A stretch of DNA of 64,000 nucleotides from UBA1756 sp045222555 (GTDB lineage Bacteria; Bacteroidota; Bacteroidia; Bacteroidales; WCHB1-69): assembly GCA_045222555.1 (NCBI GenBank), contig JBGUYY010000088.1, forward strand, positions 124,001 through 188,000, written 5' to 3'. A program made the translations under genes and the position numbers. Below are positions 43,430-51,598 of this stretch, one piece after another. Every line of letters begins with the position of its first letter. The first letter of the stretch is position 1. The notes under the pieces are model-generated. The model searched no databases, was not told the DNA's origin, and saw only the letters and a list, made by a program, of their open reading frames with translations.

Positions 43430-44233
43430 ATGAAGAATATGCTCAAACGGATACAACTTATTGGTTTTCTGTTGCTTGCCGTTTGTTTGTGGCGTTGTTC
43501 CTCTGCTGTAAAGGAGGAAAATAGCGATGCAGACAAGGTGGTGGTGAAGGGAAAAGTATGGAACAGGGACGGGAGAACGCTGTATATGCACCTGTTGTCG
43601 GTGGACACCACGGGCAATGGAGGCGCAGAATATGTGGGGGTGAGCAATGGTGTGATAGAGGAGGGGAATTTCACCCTGAAGTATGCGTCGGAGGATGCGG
43701 ATCCGCAGTTTTACCGGATTGGCTTTGGCGAGAAAAACAGCATCACCACGGTGGCTCGTCGCGGCGAGGAGCTGACGTTCACCTTCTCCAACCCCGACAC
43801 GTTGTGCCGCAACTACAAGGTGAAAGGCGGCAAGGATGCGCAGCTGATGTGGGAACTCGACCAGCGGCTGTCGCGTTTCATCGACTCGGCAGAGCATCTC
43901 ACACTCTGGTATGAGTACAGCGACGACGACAGTTCGCACGTGCTTATCAACAACGCCTACACCCTCATCAAAGGGCATCATCGTGACTTTTTGATGAACT
44001 TCATTGCGCAAAATCCCTGCTCTATCACCACGATTTCGGCTTTTTATCAGCAGTATCAGATGGGCACTTTTTTCGATGAAGTAGCTGATTTGGCTTTGTT
44101 AGAGAAAATTTACGCCAATTTGAAAAAACAATACCCACACAACGGCAACGTGCGTTGGTTGGCAAAACGTATAGCTTTTATTTACGAAAATATTAATAAT
44201 CAACAAGATAATAAAGAAAATAATCCATTATAA
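43430..44233 (+). CDS. DUF4369-like lipoprotein
   Basis: 267 residues. Lipoprotein signal with LLLAVCLWRCSS (lipobox Cys about residue 23). The next ~100 residues (VVVKGKVWNRDGRTLYMHLLSVDT ... GNFTLKYASEDADPQFYRIGFGEKNSITTVARRGEELTFTF) match the beta-rich domain that in Bacteroidota commonly precedes thioredoxin-like proteins (DUF4369). The thioredoxin part is absent; instead there is a helical C terminus of ~140 residues. Function unknown, location probably periplasmic face of a membrane. Near-leaderless message. Followed 30 bases later by a T9SS cargo gene. Confidence 0.7.
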   Translation: MKNMLKRIQLIGFLLLAVCLWRCSSAVKEENSDADKVVVKGKVWNRDGRTLYMHLLSVDTTGNGGAEYVGVSNGVIEEGNFTLKYASEDADPQFYRIGFGEKNSITTVARRGEELTFTFSNPDTLCRNYKVKGGKDAQLMWELDQRLSRFIDSAEHLTLWYEYSDDDSSHVLINNAYTLIKGHHRDFLMNFIAQNPCSITTISAFYQQYQMGTFFDEVADLALLEKIYANLKKQYPHNGNVRWLAKRIAFIYENINNQQDNKENNPL

Positions 44234-44263
44234 TTTATTCATCATTCATTAAATCATTCAAAA

Positions 44264-46018
44264 ATGAAAAAAATCTTTACCTTTTTTGTCCTTGCGCTGA
44301 TGACGATTTTCACCCTCAGTGCGCAGAATGACCCGATTTTCTCGGAAGACTTCTCGGGTGTGACCGGCAGTGGCACCCAGCAGTGCGATGCCAGCGGCAC
44401 CGCTTTCAACACCACCACATTGGGTGATGTTCTTCCTGGCTGGAGCTCCTACAAAGCCTATCCCGCCAGCGGAAAAGTGAAAGTAGGCACTGGTTCTGAG
44501 AATGGCTGGATTGAGACTCCCGCCATCGACCTGAGCGGTGTGGGCAGCATCCGCATCGTGTTCGACGCCCGTGCATGGAACACCAACAACGGCACCGACG
44601 GTACCACCATGACGGTAACGGTCAACAGCACGGCATATACGGTGGAAGGTCTTCCCAACAGCGGTTCCACACAAAACGTAGAGTGCGACCTCACCACTTT
44701 TGAAGTTATCGCTGCCGGCGGCGGCTCCACTACCATCCGTTTCGAAGGAACTCCCAGAGCTTTCATCGACAATATCGCGGTGTATGCTGCTACCGAGCCG
44801 ACCATCAGCGTGCAGGGTATCACCAGTTTCAACAATGTGTCGGTCAACCAGGCCTGCACTTCCACACTGACGGCTCATGGTTACAACCTGACCGCAGGCG
44901 GCACCACCACCGTGTCTATCAGCGGTGACACCCAGTTCGCCACCACCGCCACCACCGCTGCCAACGACGACCTGATGAGCGACGATGGCGTGGCCATCCC
45001 GATCACCTTCAGCGCTGACGCTGCCGGTTCTTACGCTGCTACCCTCACCCTTACCAATGATGACTACACCGCTACTGTAGCGCTTACCGCTACCGTCATC
45101 ACCATCACCGACGTGCCCACCATCGCCGGCCTCCGTGCCCTCATCGACAACAGCGATGTGAACGCTAATGTGACCGACACCTCCGCCTTCTACAGATATA
45201 CTGGACAGGGCTATGTGACCCAGGTTTTCAAGACCGGCAGTTACACCAAATGGATTCAGGACGAGACCGGTGCCATCCAGCTCTATGACCCCGATGCACA
45301 CCTTACCAATGTTTCTGTTGACCAAGAGATCACCAATGTAATTGGTCATATCAGCAACTATTTTGGTTACACCGAATTCAAGGTGATGGCTGGTATTGCC
45401 AACGCTGACATCAATGCCTTCCCCTCCTCAACTCCTGCCCCCATCGTGGTGACGCTGGCTCAGCTGCAGGATCAAGAGTACATGGATGGTATTCAGGGAC
45501 AGCTTATTAAGCTCGAGAACGTTACCTTCAACGAGACGGGTACCTTCACCAAGCAGATTCGCTACACGGTGAACCAGAATGGCGTTACCGATACGGCCGT
45601 TTATTTCACGGGCCAGTACGACACCCAAGTGGGTGCTGACATTCCGACCACCGCTTGCGATGTTGTGGGTGTGAATATGCGTACTGCTGCCTACTCCAAC
45701 GGTTACGGCTCACCCCGCGTAGAATCCCGCTACTACATTCTGCCCAAGTCCTTCGATAATGGTTCGAAATTGGACGAGAGTCCGTATCTTGATCCCAGAG
45801 TTTATCCCAACCCGACCCAGGGCAATGTCACCCTCAGAATCAGAACTGAGGTCACCCATGTTGCCATTTACAACATGATGGGCGAACTGGTCAGCACCCA
45901 GGCCATCAGCAAAGGTACCAACACCCTCAAGATGAGCCCGCTCACTTCGGGAGTTTACTTCATCTGCATCTTCAACGGCAACGAAATGGTCGGCAAGACC
46001 AAAGTTGTGAGACAATAA
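44264..46018 (+). CDS. T9SS-exported multidomain protein with DUF5689/OB-like module
   Basis: 584 residues with a signal peptide (MKKIFTFFVLALMTIFTLSAQ). Module 1 (~22-185) is jelly-roll-like (FSEDFSG ... GWIETPAIDLSGVGSIRIVFDARAW ... TTIRFEGTPRAFIDNIAVYA), as in surface carbohydrate-binding modules. Module 2 (~186-290) is an Ig-like domain (TISVQGITSFNNVSVNQACTSTLTAHGYNL). Module 3 (~300-490) resembles DUF5689 (TIAGLRALIDN ... YTGQGYVTQVF ... WIQDETGAIQLYD ... GQLIKLENVTF). The C terminus (PRVYPNPTQGNVTLRI to KTKVVRQ) is a type A T9SS sorting domain. Probably a surface or secreted binding protein. Ends in a strong terminator. Confidence 0.8.
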   Translation: MKKIFTFFVLALMTIFTLSAQNDPIFSEDFSGVTGSGTQQCDASGTAFNTTTLGDVLPGWSSYKAYPASGKVKVGTGSENGWIETPAIDLSGVGSIRIVFDARAWNTNNGTDGTTMTVTVNSTAYTVEGLPNSGSTQNVECDLTTFEVIAAGGGSTTIRFEGTPRAFIDNIAVYAATEPTISVQGITSFNNVSVNQACTSTLTAHGYNLTAGGTTTVSISGDTQFATTATTAANDDLMSDDGVAIPITFSADAAGSYAATLTLTNDDYTATVALTATVITITDVPTIAGLRALIDNSDVNANVTDTSAFYRYTGQGYVTQVFKTGSYTKWIQDETGAIQLYDPDAHLTNVSVDQEITNVIGHISNYFGYTEFKVMAGIANADINAFPSSTPAPIVVTLAQLQDQEYMDGIQGQLIKLENVTFNETGTFTKQIRYTVNQNGVTDTAVYFTGQYDTQVGADIPTTACDVVGVNMRTAAYSNGYGSPRVESRYYILPKSFDNGSKLDESPYLDPRVYPNPTQGNVTLRIRTEVTHVAIYNMMGELVSTQAISKGTNTLKMSPLTSGVYFICIFNGNEMVGKTKVVRQ

Positions 46019-46035
46019 TCTTTCCACAGAAATTC

Positions 46036-46067
46036 AAACGGGCACATGAAAATGTGCCCGTTTTTTT
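46036..46067 (+). terminator. Rho-independent terminator with GAAA tetraloop
   Basis: Perfect 12-bp stem AAACGGGCACAT / ATGTGCCCGTTT capped by GAAA and followed by a T run. It separates the T9SS cargo gene from the TerC gene, which starts 16 bases beyond. Confidence 0.93.
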
Positions 46068-46082
46068 AGAAACTTAAAATTT

Positions 46083-47126
46083 ATGGCTCGAATCATATTT
46101 TTCATCCTTTTCATGGCCTTCATCGTGGTGATGTTGGCGCTCGACCTTGGGGTTTTCCATAAAAAAGACCATGTCATCAGCAACAAGGAGGCGGCCACAT
46201 GGACGTTGGTTTGGGTATTGCTGGCGATGGGCTTTGCCGCACTGTTGTGGTTCAAGGCCGAGTGGATACATGGCATCAGCAACATGGAGGATTTGCTGGC
46301 GTTTGTGGGCAACAGCGATCTGTCGAAGCTGATCCATGAGGGGATGGACTATGAGAGCAGCTTACAGATATATCGCAAGGAGATTTTCACCCAATACTTA
46401 GCCGGCTACTTCTTGGAAGAGTCGCTTTCCATTGACAATATCTTTGTGATGATCATGATATTTGTGAGCTTTGGCATCGACAAAAAGTATTATCACAGAA
46501 TCTTGTTCTGGGGCATTTTAGGGGCTATCATCCTGCGGTTCACCTTCATTTTTGCATTAGGAGCCATGGTGCAGAAGTTCTCATGGGTGCTGGCCATTTT
46601 CGGTGCCATCTTGATTTACAGTGGTATCAAGATGTTTATCAAAAAAGAGGAAGAGAACGTGGACACAGCCAGTCATCCCATCGTGAAGTTTGCCGCCAAG
46701 CACTTCCGCACCACGCCGGAGGTTCATGGCCATGATTTTTTCACCAAGATTGATGGGAAGAACTATATGACGCCGCTGTTTCTGGTGTTGTTGGTCATTG
46801 AGTTCAGCGACATCATTTTTGCGGTGGATTCCATTCCGGCCGTCTTTTCCGTCACCACCGACACGTTTATCGTTTTCTTCTCCAACATCTTCGCTATCAT
46901 GGGGTTGCGTTCCCTGTTTTTCCTGCTTAGCAATGTCACATCGCTGTTCTGGTTGCTCAAGTACGGCTTGGGTGTGCTGCTGACGTTTATTGGGGTGAAG
47001 ATGATCGGGCACGAATTCTTCCACTTGGAGATTTCCACCCTGCTCTCCCTGCTGATTATTTTGGGAATTTTGGTGCTGTCGATAGTGGGTTCATTGATTT
47101 TCCCGCGCAAAAAAACGGTCGAATAA
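46083..47126 (+). CDS. TerC/Alx-family integral membrane protein (probable Mn exporter)
   Basis: 347 residues with about nine hydrophobic segments. Family hallmarks: the acidic residue in MLALDLGVFHKK, the FLEESLSIDNIFVMIMIF block (TerC signature with Glu, Asp and Asn in the membrane) and its repeat LLVIEFSDIIFAVDSIPAVFSVTTDTFIVFFSNIFAIMGLRSLFF. The acidic intramembrane pairs are the presumed metal site. E. coli Alx belongs to this family and exports Mn. A cytoplasmic loop of ~40 residues separates the halves. The mntP gene starts 3 bases after its stop, so they should be translated from one message. Confidence 0.9.
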   Translation: MARIIFFILFMAFIVVMLALDLGVFHKKDHVISNKEAATWTLVWVLLAMGFAALLWFKAEWIHGISNMEDLLAFVGNSDLSKLIHEGMDYESSLQIYRKEIFTQYLAGYFLEESLSIDNIFVMIMIFVSFGIDKKYYHRILFWGILGAIILRFTFIFALGAMVQKFSWVLAIFGAILIYSGIKMFIKKEEENVDTASHPIVKFAAKHFRTTPEVHGHDFFTKIDGKNYMTPLFLVLLVIEFSDIIFAVDSIPAVFSVTTDTFIVFFSNIFAIMGLRSLFFLLSNVTSLFWLLKYGLGVLLTFIGVKMIGHEFFHLEISTLLSLLIILGILVLSIVGSLIFPRKKTVE

Positions 47127-47129
47127 GAC

Positions 47130-47708
47130 ATGACTTTTGTAGAAGCAGTTATTTTGGGTCTTGCCCTTTGTGTGGACACGTTGGTGGTATCGACCACTTG
47201 CGGGCTGAAGTCGAAGTTCAGTTACTCGCGTGGGGTATTGTTGGCGGTCACTTTTGCGCTGTTTCAGGGCGGGTTTCCGCTGTTGGGGGCGCTCATCGGC
47301 AATGTGTGCCAGCGGTTGATAGAGAGTGTGGATCATTGGATTGCCTTCGGGTTGTTGGCGGCCGTGGGGGTGAAGATGATGGTGGATGGCATTCGTGGGG
47401 ATGATGGCAAGGGCAACTTCGACGTATCGCGTTTCTGGGTGATCTGCACGTTGGCGGTGGCCACCAGCATAGATGCTTTCGTGGTGGGCATCGGGTTAGG
47501 AGTGGACAACACCATGCCGCAGATTCTGATGACGGTGTTGGTGATTGCCGTCGTTACCTTCCTGTCGGCCATGTTGGGCGTGTTTCTCGGAAAGCGGAAG
47601 TTCCCTATTCCGGCGAAGTGGGCCTCTATTTTAGCTGGCGTGGTGCTGATAGGACTTGGCGTACACACCTTGTATGAACATGGTGTATTTTCCTTTATCA
47701 ATCTGTAA
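47130..47708 (+). CDS. mntP: Manganese efflux pump MntP family
   Basis: 192 residues, six predicted membrane helices in two inverted halves. Signature motifs LGLALCVDTLVVSTTCG (about 9-25, membrane Asp) and its counterpart VATSIDAFVVGIGLGVD (about 110-126), with LGVKMMVDGIRG-type linker. MntP exports Mn(II) and protects cells from Mn overload. Directly behind terC/alx (3-base gap). In E. coli the two families are separate genes that answer Mn through similar RNA leaders; here they form one unit. Confidence 0.92.
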   Translation: MTFVEAVILGLALCVDTLVVSTTCGLKSKFSYSRGVLLAVTFALFQGGFPLLGALIGNVCQRLIESVDHWIAFGLLAAVGVKMMVDGIRGDDGKGNFDVSRFWVICTLAVATSIDAFVVGIGLGVDNTMPQILMTVLVIAVVTFLSAMLGVFLGKRKFPIPAKWASILAGVVLIGLGVHTLYEHGVFSFINL

Positions 47709-47722
47709 ATAAAATAGTTGTA

Positions 47723-48697
47723 TTAAAATCTGGCCATCACTACGAAGGATGCGGAGAGGATGGCGAGCAGGATTTCGCTGGAGATGGCAAAATTGCGCAC
47801 GGGGATGAAGGCGATGGTGAACACCGTGACGGGGATGAGCAGATAGGCAAGGGAGCAGGGGAAGGGGAGGTTGGTGGTGAACAGCATGGCAATATTGAAG
47901 CAGAAGAGGACGCAAAGGAAGAGAAATCGTCTTCTGATAACAATCAACTTATTATTATACAAAACTTTAAGTCTTATCATCACATAAATGGTGAGGAGAA
48001 GAGCAACGCCCATGGCTATAAAGGTGTAGAGCGTGTAGTGGGTTTGGGTGAAGAGGGGGAAGTGGAGGTGTATTTGGGAGAAGGAGTGCAGATAGGCGGG
48101 TAGTGAATCAGTGAAAAAGTGATGGGCGATGAGGTAGAGATAGGGGATGAGAATACCGCACAGGCTGGCCAGCAGGTCGCGAAGTTTGTCGATTTGGTTG
48201 ATGAGGATGTAGAGGATGAAAAAGACGAGCAGCAGCACGGCGGTGAGATCAAACAGGGTGGCGGTTCCCAGTACGATGCCGGCAACGAGCAGGGCGGTTT
48301 TGCTGTTGGCGGTGGAGGTGTGATTGATGAGGTTCAGCACGGCGAGGATGGCCGTGTTGGTGAGCCATGCCGGTGAAAACGGGAGAAGGATGCCCATTCC
48401 GAGTGAAAATGCGCAAAAGAAAAGAATGGAAAGTACGTTTTCTTCATCCAAAAAACCGCTTATCCGGACGTAACTGAGCAGCAGGGCGGCCTGTAAAAGC
48501 AGGAGCGTCAGGGCAAAAAACTGTGTGCCGACAGGATGCCCCAACAGCCATTGTGAAAGGGCACAGGTACAAGGAAGGGAGTTGCTAAACAAGCTGACAT
48601 CCAATGGTTTAAGAAATATCATCACCACACATGCCAGCAGGCTTATCACCCCAATAGAGAGCTGTAAAAGATGAGCTTTTCTGAGCAGATAGAACAT
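47723..48697 (-). CDS. Polytopic membrane protein of unknown function (DUF6427-like)
   Basis: 324 residues from ATG 48697 (MFYLLRKAHLLQ); the -7 element ends 19 bases before it, excluding longer starts. About eight to nine membrane helices (LSIGVISLLACVVMIFL, QFFALTLLLLQAALLLSYV, VLSILFFCAFSLGMGILLPF, LTAVLLLVFFILYILI, FIAMGVALLLTIYVMIRL, FLFLCVLFCFNIAMLF). It has two short helices with Asn-His rich turns (NLINHTSTANSK). The layout resembles the uncharacterised Bacteroidota family DUF6427; I am not certain. Function unknown. Confidence 0.65.
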   Translation of the reverse strand: MFYLLRKAHLLQLSIGVISLLACVVMIFLKPLDVSLFSNSLPCTCALSQWLLGHPVGTQFFALTLLLLQAALLLSYVRISGFLDEENVLSILFFCAFSLGMGILLPFSPAWLTNTAILAVLNLINHTSTANSKTALLVAGIVLGTATLFDLTAVLLLVFFILYILINQIDKLRDLLASLCGILIPYLYLIAHHFFTDSLPAYLHSFSQIHLHFPLFTQTHYTLYTFIAMGVALLLTIYVMIRLKVLYNNKLIVIRRRFLFLCVLFCFNIAMLFTTNLPFPCSLAYLLIPVTVFTIAFIPVRNFAISSEILLAILSASFVVMARF

Positions 48698-48715
48698 GGT
48701 CGGATTTTTGAACTG

Positions 48716-48723
48716 CAAACATA
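48716..48723 (-). promoter_or_regulatory. Bacteroidota -7 promoter element for the 48697 membrane protein
   Basis: TATGTTTG on the minus strand followed by GCAG, 18 bases before the ATG. Confidence 0.6.
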
Positions 48724-48778
48724 CATGAAATTTTTTTACAAAAACGAGAAAATGTGCTGGCACAATCTGAAAATTTAG

Positions 48779-48786
48779 TATTTTTG
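48779..48786 (+). promoter_or_regulatory. Bacteroidota -7 promoter element for the 48837 gene run
   Basis: TATTTTTG followed by GCCG, 50 bases before the ATG at 48837. It would drive the overlapping run to 52350. Confidence 0.6.
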
Positions 48787-48836
48787 CCGTCAGTTTTTTT
48801 ACGAATAAAGAATCAAATAAAAATCAGCGAAATACT

Positions 48837-49586
48837 ATGAAAAGTAAAGTGGCTTTAACTATTTTCTTGGGCCTTGTGGTGGCATGTCTTCTGTTCTTGA
48901 ACTTGCGAGCTATCCTCCGTCCTGCTAAGTATGAGGCGGTTTACCAAGAGCGTTGCGAGTTGAACACCAACCGACTTACCTCCATTCTGCTGCTGCAGGA
49001 ATTGTATCACGAGCGTTACCATTGCTACGCCTCTCACATCGACACCTTGATTGATTTTTACGAAAATGGCGATCTGATTTCCATCAACTCAAGAGAAAAT
49101 CCTCCGCAGGACAGCCTCGGTGATGAGAAGTTCATGGAAAAATTTATGAATATGACCATGAAACAGCGCGAGGAGCATGGCTATGTGGTCTTCGACACCA
49201 CCCGAACCAGTGTCAAGGCCAGAATGGAAAGTGAGTTGGCCGAGAAAAATGCCAAGAAAGACGGCCATTTGATTACAATGGACAACTTCTACTACATTCC
49301 TTACACCAAAACCAAATACAAGATCGAGACTTCTGCTGCTGACAGCATCGTCACCAAGTTTGCCGTTTATGTGCCCATCGAGGATTTGATGGCCAACTTC
49401 AATGAGTCGCTGCCGAAGTCCTTCCTGACGAAAGGTTTCTATGGTCACATGGATGATGTTTATAATCCGGAAGTCAAGGATAAGAGCCTTAAGGATTTGC
49501 GTGAAATCCGCAATTTTACGGGTTTGCAGTTAGGCGATACCACAGTCAACTCACTTGAAATCACGGCTTATGGCGCCGCGCATTAA
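48837..49586 (+). CDS. Membrane-anchored hypothetical protein
   Basis: 249 residues. An N-terminal membrane segment (~5-25, ALTIFLGLVVACLLFLNL) followed by a soluble extracytoplasmic part. It has helical stretches (RLTSILLLQELYHERYHCYASHIDTLIDFYENG) and a beta part (FYYIPYTKTKYKIETSAADSIVTKFAVYVPIEDLM). I do not recognise the family, though it occurs upstream of DUF3822-type genes in a tight cluster here: the next ATG lies inside its 3' end (17-base overlap). Possibly an envelope protein. Confidence 0.65.
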   Translation: MKSKVALTIFLGLVVACLLFLNLRAILRPAKYEAVYQERCELNTNRLTSILLLQELYHERYHCYASHIDTLIDFYENGDLISINSRENPPQDSLGDEKFMEKFMNMTMKQREEHGYVVFDTTRTSVKARMESELAEKNAKKDGHLITMDNFYYIPYTKTKYKIETSAADSIVTKFAVYVPIEDLMANFNESLPKSFLTKGFYGHMDDVYNPEVKDKSLKDLREIRNFTGLQLGDTTVNSLEITAYGAAH

Positions 49587-50331
49587 TCCCGTCCATCACG
49601 CTATCCATTACTCTCCCGCAGGATTCTCACTACTTAAAAGCCAACCTTCGGGACCCTTTATTGTTGAAACTTATAAAAGCACCACACTCTCCACTCTGCA
49701 ACGGGAGTGTGGCTCTTTTTTTGACGTCCCCGCCGAACAAACTATCGTGTCGCTCAATTTCACGGCACCGTTCCTTGTGCCCAAAGCGCTGAAGCAGGCC
49801 CCCGCCTCGCAGTACTTGAAAATGCAGCAGGAGGTGTCGGACAGCGACGAGGTGTTTGAGGATGACCTTGGGGATTATATCGCCATTTACGCCTTGCCGC
49901 TGAGCAAGACTTTGCCGTTGCGCACCACCCTCCGCAATCCGAAGTTCCACCACACGGCCACTTTGCTGTATCGCTATCTGGCACAGTATGAGTCGGAATT
50001 TCCCAATAAAATGTTGCTTCATTTCAGCGGCAATAGGATGGGATTTATTTTGATAAAGAATGGTAAATTGTTTATTATTAATGAATTGACATTTACCACA
50101 AAAGAAGATGTGCTCTATTATGTGCTGCACATCCTGCAGCAGCAGGAGTCCCGCCGCGATGAGACCGATGTGCTGATTTCGGGCGATACGCCTGACCTTA
50201 AAGACATTGTGCAGTTGCTGGGGCGCTGTCTGCCGCATGTGCAGAGTGCAGGCAAAAAAGAGAAAGTCGTGAACTTAAAAGGGCAGAAAGAACCTGCTTC
50301 CGCCTATATACAACTTATTGGAATTCAGTAA
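49570..50331 (+). CDS. DUF3822 family protein
   Basis: 253 residues from the ATG of MAPRINPVHHAIHYS; an in-frame TTG further up is less likely. The chain has the two-lobed actin/ASKHA-like feel of DUF3822: IHYSPAGFSLLKSQPSG, TIVSLNFTAPFLVPKAL, IYALPLSK, NKMLLHFSGNRMGFILIKNGKLFIINELTFTTKEDVLYYVLHILQQ, VLISGDTPD. The family is restricted to Bacteroidota and is typically encoded just before rsmD, as here (2-base gap). Function not established. Confidence 0.8.
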   Translation: MAPRINPVHHAIHYSPAGFSLLKSQPSGPFIVETYKSTTLSTLQRECGSFFDVPAEQTIVSLNFTAPFLVPKALKQAPASQYLKMQQEVSDSDEVFEDDLGDYIAIYALPLSKTLPLRTTLRNPKFHHTATLLYRYLAQYESEFPNKMLLHFSGNRMGFILIKNGKLFIINELTFTTKEDVLYYVLHILQQQESRRDETDVLISGDTPDLKDIVQLLGRCLPHVQSAGKKEKVVNLKGQKEPASAYIQLIGIQ

Positions 50332-50333
50332 CT

Positions 50334-50876
50334 ATGCGTATTATTGCTGGCAAAAACAAAGGCAGGAAAATTGTAGCTCCTGCCACGCTCCCCGTCAGGC
50401 CCACCACCGACTTGGGCAAGGAGAGCCTGTTCAACATTCTCAACAACTATTTTTTCTTCGACGCCATCACCGTCATTGACCTTTTTGCCGGCACGGGCAA
50501 TGTGAGTTTGGAGTTTGCCTCGCGCGGGGCCATCTCCGTCACCTCCGTCGATTCCTATCAGGGGTGTGTGGATTTCATCAAGAAGACCGCCGCCCAGCTG
50601 CAATACCTGAATGTAACCGCCATCAAGGCCGATGCGTTCCAGTATGTGGAGCGGTTGCGCCAGCCGGTGGACATCATCTTCGCTGACCCGCCCTACGACC
50701 TTGAGGGGGTGGAGCGCTTGCCGCAGATTGTGTTCGAGCGCAACCTATTGAAACCCGACGGGTGGCTCATCATTGAGCATGGTAAAGACCGTGACTTTTC
50801 GCAACATCCTAATTTTTACCAACTTAGAAAATATGGAAAATTGCATTTTTCTTTTTTGGTGAATATGACGGAGTAA
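50334..50876 (+). CDS. rsmD: 16S rRNA (guanine(966)-N2)-methyltransferase RsmD
   Basis: 180 residues. SAM-dependent methyltransferase acting on G966 of 16S rRNA in the small subunit. N-terminal RIIAGKNKGRKIVAPATLPVRPTTDLGKESLFNIL is the family signature; VIDLFAGTGNVSLEFASRGA is the SAM loop; IIFADPPYDL is the catalytic (D/N)PPY motif that positions the base amine; LIIEHGKD lies near the end. Full length. The sirtuin gene follows after 35 bases. Confidence 0.93.
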   Translation: MRIIAGKNKGRKIVAPATLPVRPTTDLGKESLFNILNNYFFFDAITVIDLFAGTGNVSLEFASRGAISVTSVDSYQGCVDFIKKTAAQLQYLNVTAIKADAFQYVERLRQPVDIIFADPPYDLEGVERLPQIVFERNLLKPDGWLIIEHGKDRDFSQHPNFYQLRKYGKLHFSFLVNMTE

Positions 50877-50911
50877 AAAATTTTTAGCAATCATCTTTAA
50901 ATATATATAGT

Positions 50912-51598
50912 ATGAAAAAATTGGTGGTACTATCGGGTGCAGGGGTGAGTGCTGAAAGTGGCATCAAGACCTTCCGCGACAGCGACGGACTGTGGGAGAA
51001 TTACAATGTGGAGGAGGTGGCTACCATTGAGGGGTGGTATAGAAATCCCGCGCTCATGGTGCAGTTTTACAACGAGCGTCGCCGCCAGCTGAAGACCGCC
51101 CAGCCCAACGAGGCTCATAAGATTATCGGAGAGCTGGAGCAGTATTTCGACGTGACGGTTGCCACCCAGAATGTGGACAATTTGCACGAGCGGGGCGGTT
51201 CCACCCATGTCATCCACCTGCATGGCGAATTGACGAAAGTGTGCAGTGATAGGGGGAAGAAATGTGTGGAAGATATTGGTTATGAGGAATATGAATACGG
51301 CAGGAAATGTGCCGACGGCGGCATGATGCGGCCGTTCATCGTATGGTTTGGTGAGGACGTGCCGTTGCTGGCCGATGCCGCTGACGCGGTGGAGAAGGCC
51401 GACATCCTCATCATTATCGGCACCTCACTCAACGTATATCCGGCGGCGGGACTCATCTACTATGCCCGTCCCGACTGTAAGATTTATCTGATTGACCCGA
51501 AGGAGGTGCAGACGCACTCTTCTCGCGTGGAGTTCATTCAGGAGAAGGCCACCGTGGGCATGCGTATCTTGAAAGAAAAGTTGTTGCAATGCGTGTAA
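50912..51598 (+). CDS. cobB: NAD-dependent protein deacylase, sirtuin (CobB class)
   Basis: 228 residues. It removes acyl groups from lysines using NAD. GAGVSAESGIKTFRDSDGLWENY (NAD loop), ATQNVDNLHERGGSTHVIHLHGEL with the catalytic His, MMRPFIVWFGEDVP, and LIIIGTSLNVYPAAGLIYYA. Between the His and the RPF motif the zinc module shows only three Cys (VCSDRGKKC and GRKC) with irregular spacing, while typical CobB has two Cys-x2-Cys pairs; the fourth ligand may be another residue or the zinc may be lost. No cobalamin function is implied by the symbol. Overlaps the next gene by 10 bases. Confidence 0.9.
   Translation: MKKLVVLSGAGVSAESGIKTFRDSDGLWENYNVEEVATIEGWYRNPALMVQFYNERRRQLKTAQPNEAHKIIGELEQYFDVTVATQNVDNLHERGGSTHVIHLHGELTKVCSDRGKKCVEDIGYEEYEYGRKCADGGMMRPFIVWFGEDVPLLADAADAVEKADILIIIGTSLNVYPAAGLIYYARPDCKIYLIDPKEVQTHSSRVEFIQEKATVGMRILKEKLLQCV

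Noticed and set aside
46019..46082. yybP-ykoY manganese riboswitch before terC/mntP
   Set aside because: The 64-base gap is filled by a simple 12-bp terminator hairpin; there is no room or sequence for the multi-helix aptamer.
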